Assembly: GCF_021568285.1 (NCBI RefSeq)
Contig: NZ_JAKGTQ010000003.1
Span: 1 to 64,000, forward strand
Direction of reading: 5' to 3'
Origin: Rheinheimera sp. UJ63
GTDB lineage: Bacteria > Pseudomonadota > Gammaproteobacteria > Enterobacterales > Alteromonadaceae
DNA: 64,000 nt
Below the pieces are notes generated by a model. That model worked only from the letters and a program-made list of their open reading frames with translations. It had not been told where the DNA came from and searched no databases. Numbering within the stretch: position 1 is the first letter of the stretch; each line of letters starts with the position of its first letter. Positions 17,837 to 28,478 of the stretch are shown here, one piece after another. Position numbers and translations under genes: made by a program.

Positions 17837-18582
17837 ACATCAGATCCTCTGGATTTAGGATGGCCATAGATAGGCATCCTTTTAAACACTAGTTTTAAAG
17901 CCTGCCAATAAATTCGCGTCATGATCTGTACGCTTTGCCATGGCTGACGGATCAATATCTTACGGCGCACTGCGGCTGTCAGCTCAAAGCGTCGCAGGGT
18001 AAACCACGCACTAAACACCGCTTGGGCTTGCTTGATATTCGTAATACTGCAAAACAATTGCTCGCCAGGCTGAGGAATTTGCCATCGATATTGCATATCT
18101 AATGGATTAAACGGTGAAACATGAAACACTTTGTCATGTTCATAAAACTTGGCGTCTTCTTGCAACTGCTGCAAATAGTAATGCCGTTCGTTCCAAGGCG
18201 TATTACTGACCTCCGCGAGCAAATAACAGCAACGACCGCTTTCATCGTAACAGTAGTATAAATTAAGCGGACTAAAATAGACGCCCCAGCCTGCCAATGG
18301 CGACACCAAGAAAACCTGGTTAATCGCCACATTACCCCCTAACTGCTGTACTTTGGTGCGAACAGCTTGCCCCAAGTCGCTATCACCCTCGAGAAAATCT
18401 TTACGTCGAAAACTAATCGCAGCAAACCGCTCAAAACCGATGCCTACAGCAGATAAACTAGCCTGGTTTAGCTGGCTGCAATCCAGCCAATAAGCCGCAT
18501 AAGGATAGCTAAAGCCATGCACCTTGGGTAGAAAGCGCTTATGCCCTACCCGACCACAATATACCGCATGGCCTGCTTGCAT
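17833..18582 (-). CDS. DUF1365 family protein
   Basis: This 249-residue protein belongs to DUF1365: the start HAVYCGRVGHKRFLPKVHGFSY, the NLYYCYDESGRCCYLLAEVSNTPWNERHYY block and FHVSPFNPLDMQYRW are family hallmarks. The biochemical role is unknown, but the family is almost always next to Cfa-type and COG2907-type genes. Start overlaps the stop of the upstream FAD gene by 1 bp and its stop overlaps the cfa start by 4 bp, indicating tight coupling. Confidence 0.92.
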   Translation of the reverse strand: MQAGHAVYCGRVGHKRFLPKVHGFSYPYAAYWLDCSQLNQASLSAVGIGFERFAAISFRRKDFLEGDSDLGQAVRTKVQQLGGNVAINQVFLVSPLAGWGVYFSPLNLYYCYDESGRCCYLLAEVSNTPWNERHYYLQQLQEDAKFYEHDKVFHVSPFNPLDMQYRWQIPQPGEQLFCSITNIKQAQAVFSAWFTLRRFELTAAVRRKILIRQPWQSVQIMTRIYWQALKLVFKRMPIYGHPKSRGSDV

Positions 18583-19835
18583 CAGTAATGCACACCTAAT
18601 AAGGCGGCAACATCGACAGCACTACGCGCGCCGTCTTCATGAAAACCGTTATACCAATAGGCACCACAAAAGAAACTATTATTCACACCATTGATCTCAT
18701 GACGCCGCTGCTGGCTGGCGATAGTACTATGGTTATACACGGGATGTGCATAGTGATAAACCCCTAAAACCTTATCTTTGGCGATACTGGCGCTGTTGTT
18801 TAACGTCACGCAAAAAGTCACGGGGGCTTCTAAGCGCTGTAAAATATTCATATTATAGGTAAGTGTCGCTTGATTGCTTTGCTGGCTATCAAGATTGTAG
18901 TTCCAAGACGCCCAAGCCGCTTGGCGAACCGGCAGTAAATTCGTGTCGGTATGCAGCACAACTTCGTTTTGTTGGTAAGCAATTCCCCCCAAAATCTCCC
19001 GCTCTTGTGCTGTGGCATCTTTTAATAAAGCCAGCGCTTGATCGCTGTGACAAGCAAAGATCACTTTATCAAATTGTTCGGTTGTGCCATCGGCAAAATG
19101 AATGGTTGCACCCATAGCATCGCGCGACACGCCACTGATGTTTTGCTTTAAGCGTAATTTAGCAGCATCGACCTTTTGTAACAGTGCCTCAACGTAGCGC
19201 TTAGACCCTCCTTTGATCACTGACCATTGTGGCCGATCATTAATATTTAACAAACCGTGGTTATTAAAAAAGCGAAGGAAAAAACGCACCGGAAATTTTG
19301 GCATATCGGTTAAACCGGCTGACCAGATTGCTGCGCCCATCGGCATTAAATAATTATCACGAATACCTTGGCCAAAGCCATGTTTGTCTAAAAACACGCC
19401 CAATTCTAAATCCAGATCGGCATGATCTTCAGCAACCAGTTGCTTACCCAATTTGTTAAAACGCACGATTTGCCGCAGCATTAACCAAAAAGACGGTCGA
19501 AACACATTACGTTTTTGCGCAAACAAGCTGGCTAAAGTGTTGCCATTATATTCCAGATTGTTTTGTGTATTTTTTACTGAAAAGCTCATCTCTGTTGGTA
19601 ACGCAGGTACAGCAAGCTCAGCAATAAATTTATTGAAGATGGGATAGGTCCAGTTATTGAAAACAATAAAACCGGTATCAATGGCATAGTGCTTGCCTTG
19701 CACTTCGACATCAACAGTGGCAGTGTGACCGCCAAGATAATCATTTGCTTCTAACAAAGTAACATCATATTTATGTTGCAACAGATACCAGCTTAACATG
19801 CCAGAAATTCCGCCGCCTATTACTGCTATGCGCAT
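18582..19835 (-). CDS. FAD-dependent oxidoreductase (COG2907 type)
   Basis: This 417-residue flavoprotein starts with a dinucleotide-binding motif (VIGGGISGMLSWYLL, residues 4-18) and has the amine-oxidase-like LEANDYLGGHTATV. Conserved FIVFNNWTYP and the C-terminal FCGAYWYNGFHEDGARS agree with the COG2907 predicted NAD/FAD-binding protein family. It is likely to oxidise or desaturate a lipid chain in concert with the DUF1365 and Cfa partners, an inference from gene order. It lies 45 bp downstream of the NTF2-like gene. Confidence 0.9.
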   Translation of the reverse strand: MRIAVIGGGISGMLSWYLLQHKYDVTLLEANDYLGGHTATVDVEVQGKHYAIDTGFIVFNNWTYPIFNKFIAELAVPALPTEMSFSVKNTQNNLEYNGNTLASLFAQKRNVFRPSFWLMLRQIVRFNKLGKQLVAEDHADLDLELGVFLDKHGFGQGIRDNYLMPMGAAIWSAGLTDMPKFPVRFFLRFFNNHGLLNINDRPQWSVIKGGSKRYVEALLQKVDAAKLRLKQNISGVSRDAMGATIHFADGTTEQFDKVIFACHSDQALALLKDATAQEREILGGIAYQQNEVVLHTDTNLLPVRQAAWASWNYNLDSQQSNQATLTYNMNILQRLEAPVTFCVTLNNSASIAKDKVLGVYHYAHPVYNHSTIASQQRRHEINGVNNSFFCGAYWYNGFHEDGARSAVDVAALLGVHY

Positions 19836-19880
19836 AACTTTCCTTATAATGACAGGCTAAACGCCTGCTTAAACAGCGGG

Positions 19881-20312
19881 TTAACCCGCAGCCATTTTAC
19901 GTTTAACTTGGCTGGTTAACCAACCTAATACTGGGATCTGCTGATAAACCATTTCGGTCATATCATAATAATCACGATGATAGATAATCTGCTCACCTTG
20001 CCACCGTAATTCTGAACAGCCCTTAACACTAATTTCTTTACCCTTAGCGATGGCAGGATGGCTGTACGTCATCACCCAACTTAAAAAACCGACATCACCC
20101 GTACAAGATCCGGATACCGGCGCAAAGCGCGCATAGTTCAACCGTTGATAACCATGATTCAAGTAAACTTGTAACGCAGTTGCGCCTTGAATTTGTTGCA
20201 CCGGATCAATAAAACAGACGTCTTTATGATAGAGCGCGGTTGGTGCAATAGTATGTTGCCCTGAGATCTGATTAAAATAATCTAAAAAGGCCTGTAGGCG
20301 CGGTTCAAGCAT
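19881..20312 (-). CDS. SnoaL/NTF2-like protein
   Basis: This 143-residue protein has the NTF2-like fold pattern: an N-terminal helix (LEPRLQAFLDYFNQI), the FIDPVQQIQG strand turn, and a C-terminal GCSELRWQGEQIIYHRDYYDM sheet segment as in SnoaL-like proteins. Family members bind or isomerise small molecules or have structural roles; the function here is unknown. AGGAG lies 7 nt before the ATG, inside the 3' end of phrB, which it overlaps by 8 bp. Confidence 0.88.
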   Translation of the reverse strand: MLEPRLQAFLDYFNQISGQHTIAPTALYHKDVCFIDPVQQIQGATALQVYLNHGYQRLNYARFAPVSGSCTGDVGFLSWVMTYSHPAIAKGKEISVKGCSELRWQGEQIIYHRDYYDMTEMVYQQIPVLGWLTSQVKRKMAAG

Positions 20313-21744
20313 GCTGGTTCTCCTGATTTTTTACTGCTGAAAACAGCGCTAAGGTAATTTTTCGAACTTGATCATGTGCAACCACAGGAGCAGCATAACC
20401 TTTAGGCGTAATCGGTTTATGCGGCCAATGAATGTCTTTAGCCGATTTAGCCGCCAATTCAGGAATAAACTTACGGATAAAGTCACCATTGGCATCAAAA
20501 CGCTGGCTTTGTGTTACTGGATTAAAAATACGGAAGTACGGTGCCGCGTCTGTACCGGTTGATGCGGCCCACTGCCAGCCGCCGTTGTTCGCCGCAAAAT
20601 CGCCATCAATGAGCTTCGACATAAAGTATTGCTCGCCCCAGCGCCAATCAATATGCAAATCTTTAACTAAAAAACTGGCCGTGATCATACGTAAGCGATT
20701 ATGCATCCAGCCCGTTTGATTTAATTGCCGCATGGCAGCATCCACAATCGGATAACCGGTTTTACCCTGACACCACGCTTCAAATAAGGCCGCATTATTC
20801 GGCCATTGAATGAGATCGGTTTCCGCTTGAAACGCTTTATGCTTTATTAGTTTTGGAAAGGCCAGCATGATGTGTTTATAAAAATCACGCCAAATCAGTT
20901 CAGATAACCAGACTGCAGCACCACTTTTCTCTTGCCAAATTGATGCTCCGGCTTCTAATTGCAAGCGAGCGACGCATTGTTGTGCTGACAACACGCCAAT
21001 CGCCAAATAAGGTGAAACCTGTGACGTGCCATCCACGGCAGGTAGGTCACGTTGCAAAGTGTAATCTTGCACCTTTTGCTGACAAAATAGGCGCATCTGC
21101 TGCAGCACTTCTACCTCTGCCACTGGCCACGCCGCTGAACTGTTATCCCCCTCTTGCATCACAGTAAACGTTGGCAAGTCAGTAAAGGTTCGCAGTTGTG
21201 GCTTTGGCTTAGCCAAGCAATGCACACCTTGATCAGCATATTTTGCTAGCCAATTACGTTTGAACGGTGTAAATACTTTATAGACATCCCCCTGCTGGGT
21301 TAACACTGAGCCGGGGGGCATAATGCAAAGCCTGTCGAACCAATGACAATCAATCTGCTGCTGTTGTAACAGTGCGCTAACCTGCTCATCGCGCTGCTGC
21401 TCACGCACTTCGTACTCACGCTGTGCATACAAAGCCACCAGCCCTTTAGGAATAAAGGCAGCAATCGTCTTAGCGCAGCCAGCATAGTCGGCACCTTCCA
21501 CCATCACTAACGGAATATTTAAATCTGCCAGCTCGCTCTCTAATGCTTTGACACGACGGCGCAACAAATCTTGACGCATAGCGGCCATATGGTGTTGTTG
21601 CCAGCTTTTAGCGGTAGCAATAAACACAGCGATAACCACACCATTGTCTGCCGCCGCCGCGTTAGCAGCCGCATGCAATGCTTCGTTGTCATGACAACGT
21701 AAATCATGTCGAAACCAGACTAAATGGACAGAAGGTGTTTTCAT
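20305..21744 (-). CDS. phrB: Deoxyribodipyrimidine photolyase
   Basis: PhrB repairs cyclobutane pyrimidine dimers with blue light using FADH- and an antenna cofactor. The 479-residue class I enzyme begins HLVWFRHDLRCHDNEAL and has the FAD-binding LIWRDFYKHI, the GYPIVDAAMRQL, GWMHNRLRMI and DGDFAANNGGWQWAASTGTDA motifs. I start at the ATG at 21744; a GTG 33 bp upstream lies inside a palindromic promoter element and adds residues not seen in the family. It is first in the phrB / NTF2-like / FAD / DUF1365 / cfa operon, resembling light- and singlet-oxygen-induced gene sets in other proteobacteria. Confidence 0.95.
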   Translation of the reverse strand: MKTPSVHLVWFRHDLRCHDNEALHAAANAAAADNGVVIAVFIATAKSWQQHHMAAMRQDLLRRRVKALESELADLNIPLVMVEGADYAGCAKTIAAFIPKGLVALYAQREYEVREQQRDEQVSALLQQQQIDCHWFDRLCIMPPGSVLTQQGDVYKVFTPFKRNWLAKYADQGVHCLAKPKPQLRTFTDLPTFTVMQEGDNSSAAWPVAEVEVLQQMRLFCQQKVQDYTLQRDLPAVDGTSQVSPYLAIGVLSAQQCVARLQLEAGASIWQEKSGAAVWLSELIWRDFYKHIMLAFPKLIKHKAFQAETDLIQWPNNAALFEAWCQGKTGYPIVDAAMRQLNQTGWMHNRLRMITASFLVKDLHIDWRWGEQYFMSKLIDGDFAANNGGWQWAASTGTDAAPYFRIFNPVTQSQRFDANGDFIRKFIPELAAKSAKDIHWPHKPITPKGYAAPVVAHDQVRKITLALFSAVKNQENQHA

Positions 21745-21764
21745 GAGGCTTTGTATCCAAATTA

Positions 21765-21780
21765 GACGTGTTTGCACGTC
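21765..21780. promoter_or_regulatory. Palindrome GACGTG-TTTG-CACGTC upstream of phrB
   Basis: A perfect 6+6 bp inverted repeat lies 21-36 bp before the phrB start. On the minus strand it overlaps a TTGACG that, with GATACA 19 bp further, could form a long-spacer promoter as used by MerR-type regulators. The regulator is not in the window. Confidence 0.5.
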
Positions 21781-21950
21781 AAAATAATTCCAGCAATCAA
21801 TTTACCATAATTGCCTAAACACGATTATTTAAGGATCCTACCAGTAGAAAGCACGGCAGCACTGATCCTGACGTTACTGCTGTCAGCATTTTGCTCAGTA
21901 GTGAACACTCTTCTTTACAGTTGACCTATTCATTCGGATCAACCCTTTAA

Positions 21951-21994
21951 AAAAAATCAAAAAAAAACGGCAGTTACTTGGTAACTGCCGTTTT
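21951..21994 (-). terminator. Intrinsic terminator after ihfA
   Basis: CGGCAGTTAC (21968-21977), loop TTG and GTAACTGCCG (21981-21990) form a 10-bp stem. A-runs to its left give a long U-tract on the minus strand, ending the pheST-ihfA transcript. Confidence 0.93.
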
Positions 21995-22010
21995 CGGATT
22001 TACTGTCTAT

Positions 22011-22307
22011 CTAACCTTTACTGGTACCGCTTTCTACCCGTGATTTCAGTTTCTGGCCTGGCCGAAACGTGACTACACAGCGAGCAGAAATGGGAATATC
22101 TTCGCCCGTTTTTGGATTTCGGCCTGGTCGCTCGTTTTTAGTGCGCAAATCAAAATTACCAAAACCCGATAACTTAACCTGCTCACCAGACTCTAGCGCA
22201 GCACGGATCTCTTCAAAAAAAGCTTCCACTATTAGTTTGGCATCTCGTTTACTTACGCCAAACTTGGTAAACAAACGTTCTGCTAAATCAGCTTTGGTAA
22301 GCGCCAT
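22011..22307 (-). CDS. ihfA: Integration host factor subunit alpha
   Basis: IhfA pairs with IhfB to bend DNA at specific sites in recombination, replication and transcription. The 98-residue HU-family protein starts [13 protein letters not shown] and has the beta-arm [21 protein letters not shown] with the intercalating proline, and GRNPKTGE. It follows pheT by 2 bp, the conserved pheS-pheT-ihfA order of gammaproteobacteria, and is followed by a strong terminator. Confidence 0.97.
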   Translation of the reverse strand: MALTKADLAERLFTKFGVSKRDAKLIVEAFFEEIRAALESGEQVKLSGFGNFDLRTKNERPGRNPKTGEDIPISARCVVTFRPGQKLKSRVESGTSKG

Positions 22308-22309
22308 CT

Positions 22310-24697
22310 TTATTCCCTCAACGTTGCGTCGAAATCATTTTTAAGCACGCTAACCACTTGATTTATAACTTCTTGGATAGCTTTATCCTCAAGCGTACGC
22401 GCTTTATCCTGTAAGGTCAGAGCAATCGCTAATGACTTAAATCCTTCCGCAACGCCCTGACCGGTGTATACGTCAAATAATTTTAGGTCAACTAACTGAT
22501 TTACGCCAACTTTTTTAATACTAGCAACAATATCAGCAAAATGCACATCTGATCTAACAACAACCGCTAAATCTCGGCGATTTGCCGGGTATTTTGATAA
22601 ATCTTGCGCTTGCACTATTTGACGAAGGCCTAAAGCGGCAACGTCAAGCTCAAACAAGAAAGCTTTACCTTTAATGCCTAACTTACGTTCAGCTTCGGGA
22701 TGCAAAGCACCTAAATAGCCCACTACCTCGCCATCAACATACACTGCTGCAGTTTGCCCAGGGTGCAGTGCACTGTGCTCTGCCGCAGCAAAATGTACAC
22801 GAGCGGGCGCTGACAATAAGGCCAACAAGGCTTCGACATCACCTTTCACATCGTAAAAATCAGCCGGACGCTCTGCGATTGTCCAGTGTTCATTGGCATA
22901 AGAACCCACGACCACACCACCGATCACCGGTACTTGACGTACACCGTTTTCGGCAGCAGCATCAGGAATAAATTTTAAGCCATATTCAAATAACCGTAAC
23001 CGATTATGCTGACGATTTTGATTGTATTGCACCGCTTGTAATAAGCCTGGCCAGCTATTTAAACGCATGGCCGACATATCTGCCGAAATCGGATTCGGTA
23101 ACACTAAGGCGCTCTGCTCGCCAAATAACGCCTGTTGCACTTTGGGATCAACAAAGCTGTAAGTAATGGCTTCTTGATAACCACGATCCACCAACACTTG
23201 ACGCATTTGCGACACACTTAAACTGGCTTCATTAAAACGGCGCATTTTTAAGGCTGCGATGGGCGCTTGGTTTGGAATATTGTTATAGCCATATACCCGG
23301 GCCACTTCTTCAATCAAATCTTCGGCGATACTGATATCAAAACGGTAACCTGGCACCGTGACTTGCCAACCTTCTGCGGTATCTGTGACACCTAAGCCTA
23401 GGCGCTGAAAAATATCAGTCACTTCGCTGCGAGCGATATCATGACCGACAATGCGTTTTAACTTTTGCTCAGTCAACACGATAGGAGCTTTTACCGGTAA
23501 ACAGTCTGCAGCAACCGCTTCGGTGATCGGGCCGGCTTCACCGCCAACTATTTGCAACAACAACGCGGTGGCACGTTCCATGGCGGTACGTTGTAATTCA
23601 GGATCAACACCGCGCTCATAACGATGCGAGGCATCCGTGTGTAAACCATACTGACGCGCTTTACCGGCAATGGCTAAAGGGGCAAAAAAGGCACTTTCTA
23701 GGAAAATATCCGTCGTGCTTTTTGTAACACCACTGTCTAAACCACCAAATATACCTGCCATCGCTAACGCTTTATCCGCATCGGCAATTAATAAGGTATT
23801 AGCCTGCAAAGTCACTTCTTCGCCATCTAATAACACCAGTTTTTCGCCGGCTGTGGCCATTCGTACTTGAATATCACCGTTGATTTTTGCTAAATCAAAG
23901 GCATGCATTGGATGCCCCAGCTCTAATAAAACATAGTTGGTAACATCAACAATGGCATCGATACTACGAACACCACAGCGCCGTAATTTTTCAGTTAGCC
24001 ATAATGGGCTGGCCGCTTGCACATTAACGTTGCGAATGACACGACCTAAATAGCGTGGGCAGGCACTCGGGGCTTTAAGGTTGATGGCTTTTTGTTCATC
24101 GATGGTCGCAGCGACTGGCGTAAACACAGGCTGGCAAACCTCAAGTTTATTTAACGCGGCCACTTCACGCGCTAAGCCTTTAATCCCTAAACAGTCAGCA
24201 CGGTTTGGCGTTAAATCAACTTCGATAGTCACATCATCTAAAGCTAAATATTGACGAAGATCAGTGCCCACTGGCGCATCTGTTGGTAATTCCATAATAC
24301 CGTCAGAGTCATCTGCCATGCCTAATTCTGAGAATGAACACAACATACCGTGTGAAGGCTGTCCACGCAGTTTGGCTTTTTTAATTTGAAAATTACCCGG
24401 TAATACCGCACCCACGGTAGCTACCGCAACTTTTAGCCCTAAACGGCAATTCTTTGCCCCACAAACAATGTCTAATAACTCCGCAGAGCCAATAGACACT
24501 TTGGTAATTTGCAATTTATCGGCATCAGGATGTTGCTCACAAGCCACGACTTCACCGACGACTACGCCGCTAAACTCACCGGCCACCGCTGCAATACCAT
24601 CGACTTCTAAACCGGCCATGGATAATTGTTCAGATAAAGCTTGAGTATCCAGCTTAGGGCTAACCCATTCACGTAACCAGGATTCGCTAAATTTCAT
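22310..24697 (-). CDS. pheT: Phenylalanyl-tRNA synthetase beta subunit
   Basis: PheT forms the alpha2-beta2 synthetase with PheS and carries the editing and tRNA-binding modules. The 795-residue protein has [12 protein letters not shown] at the N terminus, the EMAP/tRNA-binding segment [17 protein letters not shown] (about 46-62), the B3/B4 editing domain, B5 and the C-terminal FDX-ACB anticodon-binding domain ([12 protein letters not shown]). Length equals the E. coli protein (795). It is 15 bp downstream of pheS. Confidence 0.98.
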   Translation of the reverse strand: MKFSESWLREWVSPKLDTQALSEQLSMAGLEVDGIAAVAGEFSGVVVGEVVACEQHPDADKLQITKVSIGSAELLDIVCGAKNCRLGLKVAVATVGAVLPGNFQIKKAKLRGQPSHGMLCSFSELGMADDSDGIMELPTDAPVGTDLRQYLALDDVTIEVDLTPNRADCLGIKGLAREVAALNKLEVCQPVFTPVAATIDEQKAINLKAPSACPRYLGRVIRNVNVQAASPLWLTEKLRRCGVRSIDAIVDVTNYVLLELGHPMHAFDLAKINGDIQVRMATAGEKLVLLDGEEVTLQANTLLIADADKALAMAGIFGGLDSGVTKSTTDIFLESAFFAPLAIAGKARQYGLHTDASHRYERGVDPELQRTAMERATALLLQIVGGEAGPITEAVAADCLPVKAPIVLTEQKLKRIVGHDIARSEVTDIFQRLGLGVTDTAEGWQVTVPGYRFDISIAEDLIEEVARVYGYNNIPNQAPIAALKMRRFNEASLSVSQMRQVLVDRGYQEAITYSFVDPKVQQALFGEQSALVLPNPISADMSAMRLNSWPGLLQAVQYNQNRQHNRLRLFEYGLKFIPDAAAENGVRQVPVIGGVVVGSYANEHWTIAERPADFYDVKGDVEALLALLSAPARVHFAAAEHSALHPGQTAAVYVDGEVVGYLGALHPEAERKLGIKGKAFLFELDVAALGLRQIVQAQDLSKYPANRRDLAVVVRSDVHFADIVASIKKVGVNQLVDLKLFDVYTGQGVAEGFKSLAIALTLQDKARTLEDKAIQEVINQVVSVLKNDFDATLRE

Positions 24698-24712
24698 CTT
24701 GTTCTACTCCGC

Positions 24713-25720
<1,008 letters not shown>

Positions 25721-25814
25721 CTAGATTCAAAGCCGCCAATAATACACCAGAAATGGCTAGCACGCAGTTTTAGCAGCAGATTTTTTCGTTTAGATGCAAA
25801 TTTTTCTGATTATT

Positions 25815-26507
25815 TTAGGCTTGTTGCAGAATTTCACGGATGAATGGGATAGTGAGTTTGCGCTGATGCACAATAGAGGCTTTATCAAGTCGATCTAAAA
25901 TAGCCACCAGCGATCGGATATCACGATTATGGTGGTTTAATAAATAACGCGCCGCCTCAGCAGGCAGTTCAATGCCCTTGAGCCGCGCTTTTTGCTGTAA
26001 TAAGCCTTGCTTGTCGTCATCACTTAACAAACGTAATTGAAAACTGGTGCAGGCATGCAAGCGTGACACTAAATCCGGTAAGGTGATCCCCAGCTGTTGT
26101 GGTGCTTGATTAGCCACAATAATCAGTGCTTTACCTTGCTCAACCAGACGATTATATAAATCAAACACCGCCACCTGCCAGTTGAGATCGCCCGCCACCG
26201 CCTGAATATTGTCTAAACAAACCAGATCGAGTTGTTCAAGGTTATCTAAGATCCGCGGAGTTAATTGCTCACAATCTTGCAATGCCACTAACTGGCTGGT
26301 GCGGCCTTGCTCATGCGCCTGCACGCAGGCAGCATATAATAAATGCGATTTACCGCTACCACTGGCACCGAATAAATACACCGGTGCTTGCCCATTTGGA
26401 TCAGCTAAATACTGCTTTAAAAAGCTCACTGCCGCACTATGTTCGGCGGCATAAAAACTGTCTAAGGTTTCATCTTCAGGCAAAGTAACAGCTAAAGTCA
26501 GTTGCAT
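25815..26507 (-). CDS. hda: DnaA inactivator Hda
   Basis: Hda binds the DNA-loaded beta clamp and triggers hydrolysis of DnaA-bound ATP, limiting re-initiation. The 230-residue AAA+ protein has an N-terminal clamp-binding motif MQLTLAV, the P loop FGASGSGKSHLLYA (about 47-60), Walker B LVCLDNIQAV, and the sensor-II end DIRSLVAILDRLD. The DUF2066 gene ends 1 bp upstream, so they are co-transcribed. Confidence 0.95.
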   Translation of the reverse strand: MQLTLAVTLPEDETLDSFYAAEHSAAVSFLKQYLADPNGQAPVYLFGASGSGKSHLLYAACVQAHEQGRTSQLVALQDCEQLTPRILDNLEQLDLVCLDNIQAVAGDLNWQVAVFDLYNRLVEQGKALIIVANQAPQQLGITLPDLVSRLHACTSFQLRLLSDDDKQGLLQQKARLKGIELPAEAARYLLNHHNRDIRSLVAILDRLDKASIVHQRKLTIPFIREILQQA

Positions 26508-27593
26508 TTAACGCCTAACAAATTGAAATACCGCTAACACATCCGATGGATTAGGATCCGTTTGCAGCATCGGTACCCCAGGATAGGCACCGAAAGAAGG
26601 TTCAAGGGTATCGATTTTTTGAATAGTCGGTTCAAACTGCAAGCTTTGCAATAATTGCTCGGTACTCATTTGGATAGTCAGCTGAAAACGGGTAAATTGC
26701 GCGCTTTGTTGCACGATCTGAACTTTGCTGACCCCCAGTAAACTTGCTAGGTTACGCTCAACACTGACCACCTCGGCCAAACTTTGCATACCACCGACTT
26801 GCAGTACCACATGTTGCTCTGCTGCAGGGTTAAGTAAAATAGCGAATTGTTGCGCCAGTTCTTGACCTAAGCTAGCCGCATACTGCTGCATTAATTCTGC
26901 TTCACTGGCCGCTTGATATTCATTTCGTAATACGCGCCCTTCTTGCTGTCGCAACGCGGTTAAACGCCAAGGTAATTCGGGGTTATCGCTTGTGGTTTCG
27001 AGTAATAACACCACCACTTCATCTGCTTGATAGCGTGCGCTGGCGGCGTCAATTTGTTGCCAAAACCCGGCCCACACATCAGTTTCAGTTAACAACATTA
27101 AGTCGTCGATATCATACAAGGGTAAAGTAAAAGGTAAGGCTTGTTGCTGCAAAGCGCTGCTTAAGCTCGTTAACCAGACGCTATCAGCGCGGCGCACAAA
27201 ATTACGTTGCAACTGTTGTTGTTCAACAATCCAGAACAAGATGTCAGGTCTTTGACCACCCCATACTGGAATTTGGTAAGTTTTAAGTAATTGTTGAATA
27301 CGTTGGCTGTCTAGGACAACACGAACCTTATTGCCTTGCTCGGTTCGGATCGCTTCAAACTGCTTAACGTAGCTTGCGGCATTGGCTAATTCACTACGCA
27401 GCTCGGCTTGTTGCATAATGTCTGGACGACCAGTCACACGCATTAACACTTGCTGTAAGGCTTCACGTTGCCATTGCTGTTGCGTTTGCTCTGCACTCAC
27501 TTCAGCCTGATACAAAGGCGGGCGCTCTGCGCTACACAGTACATTGCTAAACAACAATATTAATGCTAACCCCAGCCATTTAGCCAAGACCAT
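26508..27593 (-). CDS. DUF2066 domain-containing exported protein
   Basis: This 361-residue protein has an N-terminal signal peptide (about residues 5-22, ending near LCSAE) and the DUF2066 domain, with ALQQVLMRVTGRPDIM and FWIVEQQQ as recognisable blocks. It is very Gln- and Leu-rich. Function is unknown; it commonly precedes hda in gammaproteobacteria, as here. Confidence 0.88.
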   Translation of the reverse strand: MVLAKWLGLALILLFSNVLCSAERPPLYQAEVSAEQTQQQWQREALQQVLMRVTGRPDIMQQAELRSELANAASYVKQFEAIRTEQGNKVRVVLDSQRIQQLLKTYQIPVWGGQRPDILFWIVEQQQLQRNFVRRADSVWLTSLSSALQQQALPFTLPLYDIDDLMLLTETDVWAGFWQQIDAASARYQADEVVVLLLETTSDNPELPWRLTALRQQEGRVLRNEYQAASEAELMQQYAASLGQELAQQFAILLNPAAEQHVVLQVGGMQSLAEVVSVERNLASLLGVSKVQIVQQSAQFTRFQLTIQMSTEQLLQSLQFEPTIQKIDTLEPSFGAYPGVPMLQTDPNPSDVLAVFQFVRR

Positions 27594-27632
27594 GCTCTCT
27601 CCTTTGCGCTGCTCGCCAGATTACGCCTTATT

Positions 27633-27658
27633 ATAACAAAGCCACCCGCAGGTGGCTT
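27633..27658 (-). terminator. Likely terminator after purC
   Basis: AAGCCACC (27639-27646), loop CGCA and GGTGGCTT (27651-27658) form an 8-bp stem just after the purC stop. On the minus strand it is followed by TTTGTTATAA, a weak U-tract. Confidence 0.65.
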
Positions 27659-27677
27659 CACTCAAACAAGCAAACGA

Positions 27678-28394
27678 TTAGCCTAAATGAACACCTAAAC
27701 GATTGGCCACTTCTTCATAAGCTTCTACCACGCCACCTAAACCTTGACGGAAGCGATCTTTATCTAGTTTTTTACGGGTTGCTTTATCCCATAAACGGCA
27801 GCCATCCGGTGAGAATTCATCACCTAACACCACTTGGCCGTTAAAAACACCAAATTCTAATTTGAAGTCAACTAACAACATCCCAGCTGCGTCAAACAAG
27901 GCATTTAATACTTCATTCGCTTTAAATGTCAGACGCTTCATTTCAGCTAATTGCTCAGCTGTTGCCCAGCCAAAAGACACCGCCAACGATTCATTCACCA
28001 TCGGATCGTGTAACGCATCATTTTTTAAGAACAATTCAAAGGTCGCAGGCGTTAAAGCCATCCCTTCAGCAACACCAAGCCGACGCACCAATGAGCCAGC
28101 AGCATAGTTACGAATAACGCACTCTACTGGGATCATGTCTAACTTTTTCACCAGCACTTCATCATCGCTGAGCAATTTCTCAACTTGCGTTGGAATACCG
28201 GCTTCTTGCAACTTTTGCATGATGAAAAAGTTAAATTTGTTGTTGATCATGCCTTTACGATCAAGCTGTTCAATACGCTCACCATCAAAAGCAGAGGTAT
28301 CATTACGAAAGTGTAACACGAGCAGCGTATTATCTGTGGTGTTATACACTGTTTTGGCTTTTCCACGGTACAGCTCAGTTGTCTTTTGGACCAT
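27678..28394 (-). CDS. purC: SAICAR synthetase
   Basis: PurC joins CAIR and aspartate to SAICAR in de novo purine synthesis. The 238-residue protein has [50 protein letters not shown] and [25 protein letters not shown], all family hallmarks. I start at the ATG at 28394, with GGAG 6 nt upstream, giving the E. coli length (237). It follows bamC on the same strand in the dapA-bamC-purC order seen in E. coli. Confidence 0.97.
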   Translation of the reverse strand: MVQKTTELYRGKAKTVYNTTDNTLLVLHFRNDTSAFDGERIEQLDRKGMINNKFNFFIMQKLQEAGIPTQVEKLLSDDEVLVKKLDMIPVECVIRNYAAGSLVRRLGVAEGMALTPATFELFLKNDALHDPMVNESLAVSFGWATAEQLAEMKRLTFKANEVLNALFDAAGMLLVDFKLEFGVFNGQVVLGDEFSPDGCRLWDKATRKKLDKDRFRQGLGGVVEAYEEVANRLGVHLG

Positions 28395-28478
28395 TTTAAA
28401 CTCCGATCGGCAGGCACTAAAATCAGGCGCAAAGTATAAAGGGCTTTGGCCTGATCGCAAATGACTTTTTACCGCAGA

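Noticed and set aside
28381..28460. PurR operator upstream of purC
   Set aside because: Two GCAAA half-sites occur but no palindrome close to ACGCAAACGTTTGCGT.
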